DNA of 20,923 bases, taken from JBCBWG01 sp964579305. Lineage in GTDB: Bacteria > Pseudomonadota > Alphaproteobacteria > Rhizobiales > Hyphomicrobiaceae. The translations under genes and the position numbers were made by a program. The DNA lies in assembly GCA_964579305.1 (NCBI GenBank), contig CAZOGY010000062.1, forward strand, positions 1 to 20,923. Direction: 5' to 3'. Every line of letters starts with the position of its first letter. Within the stretch, counting starts at the first letter, position 1. The notes beneath the pieces were generated by a model, which worked only from the letters and a program-made list of their open reading frames with translations, made no database searches and was not told the DNA's origin. Shown in pieces: positions 1 through 7,019 of this stretch.

Positions 1-75
1 CTTTCTTTTTAATCGCAAACGCGCGGCTCCAAATTTCATTGAGCCAGTTTGGCGTTGGCCGAACCCTGAGGAGGT

Positions 76-149
76 CCGCCCCCCGCGGAGGACCAACGGC
101 CCGTGAGCGCAACAAAGCTAAAGCGAGGCGCATTTCATGCGACACGCTT
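76..149 (+). repeat. Direct repeat copy A (REP-like extragenic element)
   Basis: About 72 bp match the stretch at 2821-2893 in the same orientation. Within 95-149 versus 2839-2893 I count 3 mismatches in 55 bases. The unit starts with a C-run followed by GCGGAGG and ends with TGCGACACGCTT. Its right part can fold, with GCGCA facing TGCG inside a larger stem that is better preserved in the other copy. It lies about 100 bp beyond the hppA stop codon. No open reading frame with a recognisable product is present, so this looks like a dispersed extragenic repeat. Confidence 0.75.
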
Positions 150-160
150 GAGAGCTCATC

Positions 161-186
161 CGGTTTAGGCGGAACCGCCTAAACCG
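161..186. repeat. 26-bp perfect palindrome downstream of hppA
   Basis: CGGTTTAGGCGG (161-172) and its exact reverse complement (175-186) are separated only by AA. It lies 65 bp beyond the hppA stop, between repeat copy A and the inverted repeat at the gene's end. Without a T-run on either side it is not a textbook intrinsic terminator. It could still stabilise the 3' end of the hppA mRNA, or be a unit of a REP-type mosaic element of the kind common in Hyphomicrobiales. Confidence 0.7.
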
Positions 187-210
187 AAAGATGCAGCGAC
201 CATCCAAACT

Positions 211-254
211 CTAGATCATGGAAGGTGAGCGCACGCGAACCTGAAATGATCTAG
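211..254. repeat. Inverted repeat overlapping the hppA stop codon
   Basis: CTAGATCAT (211-219) and ATGATCTAG (246-254) are perfect 9-bp arms. Inside them AGGT (224-227) can pair with ACCT (239-242). The right arm contains the TAG stop codon of hppA (read on the minus strand at 253-251). It may act as a terminator-like hairpin, or as a repeat inserted exactly at the gene's end. Confidence 0.65.
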
Positions 255-2416
255 TGCGCCAGTACGGCCAACAGCAGCAGGGCCACGATGTTTGTGATCT
301 TGATAAGTGGGTTCACGGCCGGGCCGGCGGTGTCCTTGTAGGGATCGCCGACGGTGTCACCGGTCACCGAGGCTTTGTGCGCCTCCGATCCCTTCAGGTG
401 CTTGGTGCCGTCCTTGTCAACAAAGCCGTCCTCGAACGACTTTTTCGCGTTGTCCCAGGCACCGCCACCTGACGTCATCGAGATGGCAACAAACAGCCCG
501 GTCACGATCACACCGAGCAGCATGGCACCCACGGCTGAGAACGCAGCGCTCTTACCCGCAACACCGCCACCGGCAACCAGATAGATCACACCGAACAGCA
601 CGATCGGTGACAGCACGGGCAGCAGCGACGGCACGATCATTTCTTTGATCGCAGCCTGCGTGAGCATGTCGACGGCGCGCGCATAGTCCGGGCGCTGTTT
701 GCCTTCCATGATCCCCGGCATTTCGCGGAACTGTCGGCGTACCTCTTCCACGACCGAGCCTGCCGCGCGTCCCACGGCCGTCATCGCGATCCCACCGAAG
801 AGATAGGGGATCAGACCGCCAATCAGCAGGCCAACGATGACGTAAGGGTTGGCCAGCGAGAAATCGGCCTGGACGCCTTGGAAGAACGGATATTGCTCCG
901 GGTTCTGGGTGAAGTACTGCAGATCGTAGTTATAGGCGGCAAACAGCACCAACGCGCCCAGACCGGCCGAGCCAATCGCGTACCCCTTGGTCACCGCCTT
1001 GGTGGTGTTGCCAACCGCATCGAGCGCGTCGGTCGAACGCCGCACTTCACTCGGCAGGCCAGACATTTCAGCGATGCCGCCTGCGTTGTCTGTCACCGGG
1101 CCGAATGCATCAAGCGCAACCACCATGCCGGCAAGGCCAAGCATCGTCGTCGTCGCAATCGCGGTTCCATAAAGCCCGGCCAGATTGAACGTCAGCAGAA
1201 TGCCGAACACGATCACGAGCGCCGGCAATGCGCAGGCCTCCAGCGAGATGGCAAGACCCTGGATCACGTTTGTGCCGTGGCCCGTCACGGAGGCCTGACT
1301 GATGGAGCGCACCGGACGGAAACCGATCCCGGTGTAATACTCCGTAATCCACACGATCAGCCCCGTGACGGCGAGACCGGCAAGACCGCAGATGAACAGA
1401 TTGAGACCGGTGATGGTGGGGCCGTTCTCGATCTGGACGATCTCGCCAAAGCCCGATCCATATTCGCCAAGCACGAGGTAGTTCGCCGCGGCGAGACCGG
1501 CGATCGACAGCACGGCCGAAGCGATGAACCCGCGGTAAAGCGCACCCATGATGGAGTTATTCGAGCCAAGCTTCACGAAGTACGTGCCGATGATCGACGT
1601 GATCAGACAGACCGCGCCAATCGCCAGCGGATAGAGCATCATTTGTGCAAGCACCGGCGTGCCCGCAAAGAAGATCGCGGCCAGCACCATGGTCGCGACA
1701 ACCGTCACAGCGTAGGTCTCAAACAGGTCAGCGGCCATCCCTGCGCAGTCACCAACGTTATCACCGACGTTGTCGGCGATCGTGGCAGGGTTGCGCGGAT
1801 CGTCTTCCGGGATGCCAGCCTCGACCTTACCAACGAGGTCACCGCCCACGTCAGCGCCTTTGGTAAAGATGCCACCGCCCAGACGCGCAAAAATCGATAT
1901 CAGCGAGGCGCCAAAGCCAAGCGCGACAAGCGCATCGACCACGGTCCGGCTTGACGGCTCATACCCCAGCGCCTGTGTGAGAACGGCGTAGTAGCCCGCA
2001 ACCCCAAGCAACGCCAAACCGGCAACCAGCATGCCGGTCACCGCGCCCGACTTGAACGCAATGTCGAGCCCATCGGCAAGCGACTGCGACGCGGCTTGTG
2101 CCGTGCGCACGTTCGCGCGGACGGAAACGAACATCCCGATGTAGCCGGCAACGCCCGAAAGCACTGCGCCGATAATAAACCCGACGGCGACCTGCCAGCC
2201 CAGATAGAGCGCTGCAATCGCGATGATCACCCCCACGATGGCGATCGTGGAATATTGCCGGTTGAGGTAGGCTTGCGCACCCTCGCGGATTGCCAGTGCG
2301 ATTTCCTGCATGCGCGGCGTGCCGGCGTCGGCTTTCAGCACCGATTGAATGGTAACGACGGCGTAGATCAAAGCGACGACGCCGCATGCGATGATCGCCC
2401 ATAGCATCTCTTGCAT
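251..2416 (-). CDS. hppA: Membrane-bound proton-translocating inorganic pyrophosphatase, K+-independent type
   Basis: This protein hydrolyses pyrophosphate and pumps protons across the cytoplasmic membrane. I chose the ATG at 2416 (721 aa) because AGGGGG stands 8-9 nt before it and the protein then begins with a hydrophobic helix. An upstream in-frame ATG at 2458 would add 14 polar residues. Family motifs are complete: GADVGGDLVGK near residue 187, followed by IPEDDPRNPATIADNVGDN, then TDNAGGIAEMS, and GDTVGDPYKDTAGPAVNP near the C-terminus. These carry the Asp residues that bind Mg-pyrophosphate. The GNTTKAVT motif (about 469-476) has Lys and Thr at the two positions that family knowledge links to K+-independence; K+-dependent enzymes have Ala at the first. 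Many membrane segments are evident and the length is normal. The gene stands apart from the upstream thiL block, separated by 548 bp of repeats and probable promoter. Its stop codon lies in an inverted repeat. Confidence 0.97.
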   Translation of the reverse strand: MQEMLWAIIACGVVALIYAVVTIQSVLKADAGTPRMQEIALAIREGAQAYLNRQYSTIAIVGVIIAIAALYLGWQVAVGFIIGAVLSGVAGYIGMFVSVRANVRTAQAASQSLADGLDIAFKSGAVTGMLVAGLALLGVAGYYAVLTQALGYEPSSRTVVDALVALGFGASLISIFARLGGGIFTKGADVGGDLVGKVEAGIPEDDPRNPATIADNVGDNVGDCAGMAADLFETYAVTVVATMVLAAIFFAGTPVLAQMMLYPLAIGAVCLITSIIGTYFVKLGSNNSIMGALYRGFIASAVLSIAGLAAANYLVLGEYGSGFGEIVQIENGPTITGLNLFICGLAGLAVTGLIVWITEYYTGIGFRPVRSISQASVTGHGTNVIQGLAISLEACALPALVIVFGILLTFNLAGLYGTAIATTTMLGLAGMVVALDAFGPVTDNAGGIAEMSGLPSEVRRSTDALDAVGNTTKAVTKGYAIGSAGLGALVLFAAYNYDLQYFTQNPEQYPFFQGVQADFSLANPYVIVGLLIGGLIPYLFGGIAMTAVGRAAGSVVEEVRRQFREMPGIMEGKQRPDYARAVDMLTQAAIKEMIVPSLLPVLSPIVLFGVIYLVAGGGVAGKSAAFSAVGAMLLGVIVTGLFVAISMTSGGGAWDNAKKSFEDGFVDKDGTKHLKGSEAHKASVTGDTVGDPYKDTAGPAVNPLIKITNIVALLLLAVLAH

Positions 2417-2662
2417 GGGATGCGTTCCCCCTAAACGTGGTTGGTTCCGCCGAGACACCGGCAGGGATGGCGCGCAGACGCGGGACTAACGGCAGGGCCA
2501 AGCGCGCGGGACCATGCCAAAAGGCCCCTTGACTGGCAACACGGCGACACAGTGTCTTTTGTCTGAGGCACTTGCAGGATGGTCTGACGACTGACGCCGA
2601 TGACGGCAACACAACCATCAAAGCGGGTCAACGGATTGATCTCACGCGGTCTTGCTAGAGCA

Positions 2663-2682
2663 GTTTCCGATATCGCGGAAAC
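2663..2682. repeat. Stem-loop GTTTCCG/CGGAAAC
   Basis: Perfect 7-bp arms GTTTCCG (2663-2669) and CGGAAAC (2676-2682) surround a 6-nt loop, preceded by TAGAGCA and followed by GCTTTGC. This layout matches extragenic palindromes common in Hyphomicrobiales. No function can be read from the sequence. Confidence 0.5.
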
Positions 2683-2777
2683 GCTTTGCGCTTCACAGAC
2701 CGGATGAGACTACTTTATTTCTAACTAATGCATGTCGCATCCAATCGGAGGCACGTCCCAATGCCGCAAAGCGGCCC

Positions 2778-2822
2778 GGGCCGTCGATGTTCGTGTTCGA
2801 AACATCGACACGAAAACGGCCC
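2778..2822. repeat. Nested inverted repeat next to repeat copy B
   Basis: GTCGATGTT (2783-2791) pairs perfectly with AACATCGAC (2801-2809). An outer GGGCC (2778-2782) can pair with GGCCC (2818-2822), giving a long, slightly asymmetric hairpin. It abuts repeat copy B and may be part of the same element. Copy A has no counterpart at the equivalent position. Confidence 0.6.
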
Positions 2823-2893
2823 GCCCCCGCGGAGGGCTAACGGCCCGTGAGCGCAGCAGAGCTAAAGCGAGGCGCATTTCTTGCGACACGCTT
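2821..2893 (+). repeat. Direct repeat copy B (REP-like extragenic element)
   Basis: Second copy of the repeat at 76-149, in the same orientation. In this copy the right end folds well: CTAAAGCG (2862-2869) pairs with CGCTTTAG (2889-2896), and inside it CGCA pairs with TGCG across a 5-nt loop. Like copy A it lies a short way beyond the stop codon of a minus-strand gene, here thiL. The two copies bracket hppA. Confidence 0.75.
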
Positions 2894-2897
2894 TAGT

Positions 2898-2962
2898 TAG
2901 AGCACCCTTATTCGACCAGTTGACCGCAATTGCAGACACGTGTGGTCGGATGATGCTTTAGC
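2898..2962. repeat. Long imperfect inverted repeat just after thiL
   Basis: The arm starting GAGCACCC with TTCGACCA (2911-2918) faces TGGTCGGA (2943-2950) followed by TGATGCTTT. The core CGACCA/TGGTCG pairs perfectly and the outer part has mismatches. It begins 2 bp beyond the thiL stop codon and could help end or stabilise the 3' end of the rib-nusB-thiL transcript. Confidence 0.5.
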
Positions 2963-2964
2963 GA

Positions 2965-4050
2965 TCAGAAATGTGCATAACCCGTTTTGAGCAGTGACAT
3001 CTCGCACCCATCCGGACCGACCACGCTCACTCCAGATCCATTTATACAAGCGCCAACGGCGGTCATCGCCACCCCGCCAGCTCGCGCAAGAGCCACAAAC
3101 GCATCTGCCCTGTCCGGCGGCACCGCAGCGAGGATTTCATAGTCGTCGCCATGTGCGAGCGCCCGCAAGAGTTCGTCGGCATTTATCGACACCGCCGCCT
3201 GCATCGCATCAGACAGCGGCAAGCCGGCGACGTTGATCCGGGCGCCGCAACCGCTTGCAAGCATCATCCGGCCAGCGTCTTTCACAAGCCCATCGGACAA
3301 ATCCATCGCCGCTGTCGCGTAAGCCCGCAACGCAGCCCGCGCGCCAAGTTGTGGCGATGGTCTCAGATACCGCGCCCGACAAGCCTCAGCCTGCGCGCGA
3401 TTGAGCCCAAGGGCATCGCCGTCTCCATCAGCGCAATGCACGCTGAGGCCGAGCGCGGCATCGCCAAGCGTGCCTGATACAAACAACACGTCACCGGGCC
3501 GCGCGCCCGACCGTAATGGTGCGCGGCCCGCCGCAACTTCCCCGATGACGGTGACGCAGATGCTCAGCGGCCCCGGCGCCCGGTCCGTATCGCCACCGAT
3601 CAACGACATGCCAAACGCGTCCTGGGCCTCAGCCAGGCCATCGCAGAACGCCTTAAGCCACGCTCGTTCTGGTGCTTGCGGGAATGACAGTGCGGCGAGA
3701 TACGCGACCGGCCGCGCGGCCTTCGCGGCAAGATCGGAGACATTCACCGCAAGCGCTTTCCAAGCGATAGACTCCGGCGGATCTTCGGCCAGAAAATGCA
3801 CGCCCGCGCGGATAGGGTCGGTCTTGAAAACGTGGGCCTGCCCAGGCCCCGGCATGATCTGTGCGCAATCATCAGCCAGACCAAAGGCACCCGGATGCGT
3901 CGCAAGCGGCGCGAAAAACCCAGCAATCATGGCATCTTCTTGCATCGCGCTTGACGTCGAGCCCTGTGGCGATGCGGGAACGTCGACTGCTTCGGACGCC
4001 CGGTCTGATTTCCCCGCTGACGCCATCTCTGATGCCGGGTCCGCTGCCAT
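2965..4050 (-). CDS. thiL: Thiamine-monophosphate kinase
   Basis: ThiL phosphorylates thiamine monophosphate with ATP to give thiamine diphosphate in the cytoplasm. The 361-aa product has the family's acidic and glycine-rich motifs in order: GLADD (57-61), VNVSDLAAK (102-110), IGGDTD (151-156), MDLSDGLVKD (249-258) and HGDDYEIL (300-307). The ATG at 4050 lies 2 bp beyond the nusB stop, fitting translational coupling, but no strong ribosome site is visible. The first 35 residues are rich in Ala, Ser and charged residues and precede the usual family start; the Met at residue 36 (position 3945) is an alternative, also without a clear ribosome site. It is the last gene of the riboflavin-nusB block, the common alphaproteobacterial arrangement. 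Palindromic repeats begin right after its stop. Confidence 0.93.
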   Translation of the reverse strand: MAADPASEMASAGKSDRASEAVDVPASPQGSTSSAMQEDAMIAGFFAPLATHPGAFGLADDCAQIMPGPGQAHVFKTDPIRAGVHFLAEDPPESIAWKALAVNVSDLAAKAARPVAYLAALSFPQAPERAWLKAFCDGLAEAQDAFGMSLIGGDTDRAPGPLSICVTVIGEVAAGRAPLRSGARPGDVLFVSGTLGDAALGLSVHCADGDGDALGLNRAQAEACRARYLRPSPQLGARAALRAYATAAMDLSDGLVKDAGRMMLASGCGARINVAGLPLSDAMQAAVSINADELLRALAHGDDYEILAAVPPDRADAFVALARAGGVAMTAVGACINGSGVSVVGPDGCEMSLLKTGYAHF

Positions 4051-4052
4051 GG

Positions 4053-4661
4053 CTAGACCGCGCTGTCGTCGCCAGCCGCCGGCTGCGTTTCCGATTTCCG
4101 CGCCGTGCGTCCGTCCGCATCCGCGGGTTTCGCCGACACATCCGCGAACTCACCGGCCCGATAGCCGCGCGCAAGCTGATCGAGAACGCCGTTGACGAGT
4201 TTCGGCTCATCCCCGTTCTCAAAAAAGGCTTTCGCCACTTCCACGTACTCGTTGACGATGGCGCGGGCCGGCACGTCGGGGCGATCGATCAGTTCATACA
4301 GCGCCGCGCGCAGGATCTGCCGCACCGTGGCATCGACCCGGACGAATCGCCAACCATCGGCAAGACGCTTGTCGATCACCGGGTCAATATCCCGTTGAAG
4401 CCGAACCACGCCGCGCAGCAGTTCAGAAAAGAACGTCAGATCCGCCCCTGCGATCACCGTGAACTCGCCGTCTTCGTCGTCGGCATCCCGGCGCAGTTCG
4501 GCAAATTCGTGGATCACGGCGTTCAGGTCCGTCCCGCCGAATTCCATCTGGTAGAGCGCCTGGACCGCTGACAGACGTGCAGCACTGCGCGCGGTGGTTG
4601 CCGCTGAGCGGGCACGCTTTGGTTTGCCGCGCATGGCCGCCTTGTTGTCTTCGTTGCTCAC
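4053..4661 (-). CDS. nusB: Transcription antitermination protein NusB
   Basis: NusB binds NusE (ribosomal protein S10) and boxA RNA to prevent early termination, mainly in rRNA operons. The 202-aa product has a basic N-terminus, then the helical core starting ARLSAVQALYQMEFGG. The conserved C-terminal part has YELIDRPDVPARAIVNEYVEVAK and KLVNGVLDQLAR. About 30 residues at each end are charged and low in complexity, which makes it longer than typical NusB. The start codon is GTG at 4661; GAGG lies 7 nt upstream, and the start overlaps the ribH stop in a GTGA. Its place between ribH and thiL is the usual one. Confidence 0.94.
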   Translation of the reverse strand: MSNEDNKAAMRGKPKRARSAATTARSAARLSAVQALYQMEFGGTDLNAVIHEFAELRRDADDEDGEFTVIAGADLTFFSELLRGVVRLQRDIDPVIDKRLADGWRFVRVDATVRQILRAALYELIDRPDVPARAIVNEYVEVAKAFFENGDEPKLVNGVLDQLARGYRAGEFADVSAKPADADGRTARKSETQPAAGDDSAV

Positions 4662-5191
4662 GCCGAAACCTCATCGGGCACGCTCATGCCCTCAGGATTG
4701 GCGATTGCAATCAGGCTCAGGGCCGCGCGCGCCGCATCTGCTCCCTTGCCGCCATCACCGGTCGTCTTGGCCGCACGCACCTGCGCTTGCTCGTGCGTAT
4801 CAACCGTGAGGATGGCATTGCCGACCGGCACGCCGTGGCTGAGCGCAACGTCCATCAACCAGTGGTTCGCGTTGTGGCACACGATGTCATAATGCGATGT
4901 CTCACCGCGGATGACGCAGCCGATCGCAACGACGCCGTCAAAGCCCTCGTAGGTTGGCTCAGTCAGCGCCAGTTCAAGCGCCTGCGGGATTTCCAACGCA
5001 CCTGGCACGGTCACCTTCGTGACGTCGGCTTCCGCCAGGCCGAGCACGGCGCGCGCGTTCACTTCAAGCTCGTTTGCGATATCGCGATAGTACGGCGCAA
5101 CGATCAGCAAAACGCGTGGCACCCGCCCCAATCGCTGCGGGATCGCGCGCAACAGCGCCTCGTCGACGGCGTCATAAGACGGCCCGGCCAT
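4658..5191 (-). CDS. ribH: 6,7-dimethyl-8-ribityllumazine synthase
   Basis: RibH joins 3,4-dihydroxy-2-butanone 4-phosphate with 5-amino-6-ribitylamino-uracil to give the direct precursor of riboflavin. The 177-aa product shows VTVPGALEIPQALELAL (substrate-binding segment), GCVIRGETSHYDIVCHN with the conserved GETSHYD, and VPVGNAILTVDTHEQAQVRA. The family normally has Ala or Val where Cys stands in GCVIRG, a mild change. The start at 5191 follows a GGGG stretch, a weak ribosome site, 44 bp beyond the ribBA stop. Its stop overlaps the GTG start of nusB by 4 bp. It is the fourth rib gene of the block. Confidence 0.95.
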   Translation of the reverse strand: MAGPSYDAVDEALLRAIPQRLGRVPRVLLIVAPYYRDIANELEVNARAVLGLAEADVTKVTVPGALEIPQALELALTEPTYEGFDGVVAIGCVIRGETSHYDIVCHNANHWLMDVALSHGVPVGNAILTVDTHEQAQVRAAKTTGDGGKGADAARAALSLIAIANPEGMSVPDEVSA

Positions 5192-5235
5192 GGGGGTCCC
5201 CGCTTTTCAAATTGAGTGTCGCGCGGCCAACCCGC

Positions 5236-6390
5236 TCAGTCGATCGGCCGCTGCGAGACGATTTTCAGCCCAAAGGCTTCAAGCCCGACATAATGTGGAT
5301 TGGGCGTATTCGAAAGCAGGATCATGTCGCGAATGCCCAGATCACGCAGGATCTGCGATCCAATCCCGATTTCGACGTTGCGCTGTTCACTGCCCTGGAT
5401 CGACCGCACTGGCTGGTCGGCCTGCCGCGCAAACATTTCAGAGACCGACTTGGGCCGCAAGTCACGGATGAGCACAATCACGCCGCGCCCCTCATCGGCA
5501 ATGGCCTGCATCGAGCGCGCAATCTCTGAGGGTCCCTCGGAACCGACGCCAACCCCAAGCAAATCTTTAAGCGCATTCACCGCATGAACCCGCACCAGAA
5601 CCGGCTCCGGTCCGCTCAGGTCGCCTTTGACCAGCGCGAGATGTTCGCTTGGCTCAACCAGCGTCTGATAGATGTGCAGATCGAAAGCCCCGCCAAATGC
5701 GCTTTCCACCGGGCGAGACGAAACCCGCTTGACGATCTTATCGTGTTGCAGCCGGAAGCCGATCAGGTCTTCGATCGTTCCGATCTTGAACCCATGCTTT
5801 TGCGCAAATCCGACAAGATCGGGCAAGCGCGCCATTGTGCCGTCGTCATTCATGATCTCGCAAATCACGGCGGACGGATTGAGACCCGCAAGACGCGCCA
5901 AATCAATTGACGCTTCGGTATGCCCCGCGCGCACGAGCACGCCGCCCTCTCGCGCCACAAGCGGAAACACGTGCCCCGGCGAGACGATGTCCTCATGTCC
6001 CTTGGTCGGGTCAATGGCCGCAGCAATGGTCCGCGCCCGATCGTGGGCGGAAATGCCGGTTGTCACGCCCTCGCGCGCCTCAATCGACACGGTGAACGCC
6101 GTACCCGTGCGCGACGCGTTGGCCGGGACCATCGCCTCAAGCCGCAGATCCTTGGCGCGCTGTTCGGTCAGGCTCAGACAGATCAGTCCGCGCCCGTGCG
6201 TCGCCATGAAGTTGATGGCGTCGGGCGTTGCCATTTGCGCCGGGATGACGAGATCACCCTCGTTTTCGCGATCTTCAGCGTCGACCAGGATCACCATCCG
6301 GCCGTTGCGCAGATCTTCGATAATGTCGGCCGTCGGCGACAGAAAGCCCTGTCCTTCCGCATAAACGGCGGTCTTCAAGCTGTCGCTCAC
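5236..6390 (-). CDS. ribBA: 3,4-dihydroxy-2-butanone 4-phosphate synthase with degenerate GTP cyclohydrolase II domain
   Basis: The N-terminal half (about 15-215) is RibB, which converts ribulose 5-phosphate to dihydroxybutanone phosphate. It has DAEDRENEGDLVIPAQ, MATHGRGLICLSL, TGISAHDRART and RAGHTEASIDLARLAGL, all family signatures. The C-terminal half (about 226-384) aligns with RibA: it keeps a RVH at 268-270 and IGSQILRDLGI near 341-351. It lacks the C-x10-C-x-C zinc site, showing RVHAVNALKDLLGVGV where SECLTGDxFGSxRCDC is expected, and lacks the GRGIGL segment. GTP cyclohydrolase II activity is therefore unlikely. The start is GTG at 6390 with GGAG 9 nt upstream; its GTGA overlaps the ribE stop. 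An upstream ATG at 6477 would lie far inside ribE and is not preferred. Product length is 384 aa. Confidence 0.93.
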   Translation of the reverse strand: MSDSLKTAVYAEGQGFLSPTADIIEDLRNGRMVILVDAEDRENEGDLVIPAQMATPDAINFMATHGRGLICLSLTEQRAKDLRLEAMVPANASRTGTAFTVSIEAREGVTTGISAHDRARTIAAAIDPTKGHEDIVSPGHVFPLVAREGGVLVRAGHTEASIDLARLAGLNPSAVICEIMNDDGTMARLPDLVGFAQKHGFKIGTIEDLIGFRLQHDKIVKRVSSRPVESAFGGAFDLHIYQTLVEPSEHLALVKGDLSGPEPVLVRVHAVNALKDLLGVGVGSEGPSEIARSMQAIADEGRGVIVLIRDLRPKSVSEMFARQADQPVRSIQGSEQRNVEIGIGSQILRDLGIRDMILLSNTPNPHYVGLEAFGLKIVSQRPID

Positions 6391-6980
6391 TGCCGGTACT
6401 CCATCAGCCGCGCGATATAGCGCGCGAACACATCGACTTCGAGATTGACCTGAGAACCCGCCGTTTTGCGGCCCCATGTCGTCACGGACAAACTGTGCGG
6501 GATCAGATTGACGCCAAACCTGTTGCCAGAGACCTCGTTCACCGTCAGCGAAGTCCCGTCCAGTGCGACCGATCCCTTCGGCGCAATATACATGGCCAGA
6601 TGTTCGGGCGCTTCAAACGTGAACCGCCGGCTGTCGCCATCCGGAGTAATCGCCACCACCTTGGCAACGCCGTCGACGTGGCCGGAGACAATATGTCCGC
6701 CAAGCTCATCCCCAGCGCGCAGCGATCGTTCCAGATTGACGGGACTGCCGATATGCCATTGGCCGAGCGTGGTCTTGTCGCGCGTTTCGTTTGAAACGTC
6801 GACGGTAAAACGGCAGCCCGTCTCGTCCGGCGCAACCGTTGTCGCAGTCAGACAAACGCCATCGCAGCAGATCGAAGCACCAACAGGCACGCTTTCGGCG
6901 TTATAGCGCGCGCGTACCGTGAATTGGTCGCCATCAATCGCAACCACTTCGCCGACATCGCTGATCAGTCCCGTAAACAT
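6387..6980 (-). CDS. ribE: Riboflavin synthase alpha subunit
   Basis: RibE dismutates two molecules of 6,7-dimethyl-8-ribityllumazine to riboflavin and the RibH substrate. The 197-aa product begins MFTGLISDVGEV, the hallmark start of the family. Two tandem lumazine-binding repeats follow: the first with GASICCDGVCLTATTV and the linker region VNLERSLRAGDELGGHIVSGHVDG, the second with LDGTSLTVNEV and GVNLIPHSLSVTTWG. I chose the ATG at 6980, which has GGAGG 4 nt upstream, over one 24 bp further upstream because of the MFTGLI start. It lies 39 bp after ribD and overlaps ribBA by 4 bp. Confidence 0.95.
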   Translation of the reverse strand: MFTGLISDVGEVVAIDGDQFTVRARYNAESVPVGASICCDGVCLTATTVAPDETGCRFTVDVSNETRDKTTLGQWHIGSPVNLERSLRAGDELGGHIVSGHVDGVAKVVAITPDGDSRRFTFEAPEHLAMYIAPKGSVALDGTSLTVNEVSGNRFGVNLIPHSLSVTTWGRKTAGSQVNLEVDVFARYIARLMEYRQ

Positions 6981-7019
6981 CGCGCCTCCAGTGCCGGCTC
7001 GCATTTCAGCAGTTTCAAC

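Larger units (their letters stand above)
2417..2964. other. 548-bp intergenic region between thiL and hppA: repeat mosaic plus presumed hppA promoter
   Basis: No credible gene is present; short frames here do not resemble proteins. The hppA-proximal half (2417-2650) should hold the hppA promoter. The best minus-strand match is a TTGCCA box with CATGGT 17 bp downstream, too weak to call. The thiL-proximal half (2652-2962) is almost wholly made of inverted repeats and repeat copy B, listed separately. Two stretches starting TAGAGCA (2655) and TTAGAGCA (2896) begin separate palindromic units, as in REP-type mosaics. Confidence 0.5.

Noticed and set aside
878..1954. 358-aa plus-strand open frame opposite hppA
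   Set aside because: Composition is Arg/His/Asp-rich with no domain, and it mirrors the highly conserved hppA codons; a shadow of high G+C coding.
76..2893. Direct repeats as ends of a mobile element carrying hppA
   Set aside because: No transposase or integrase gene lies between them, and no terminal inverted repeats or target duplications are visible; dispersed extragenic repeats explain the data better.
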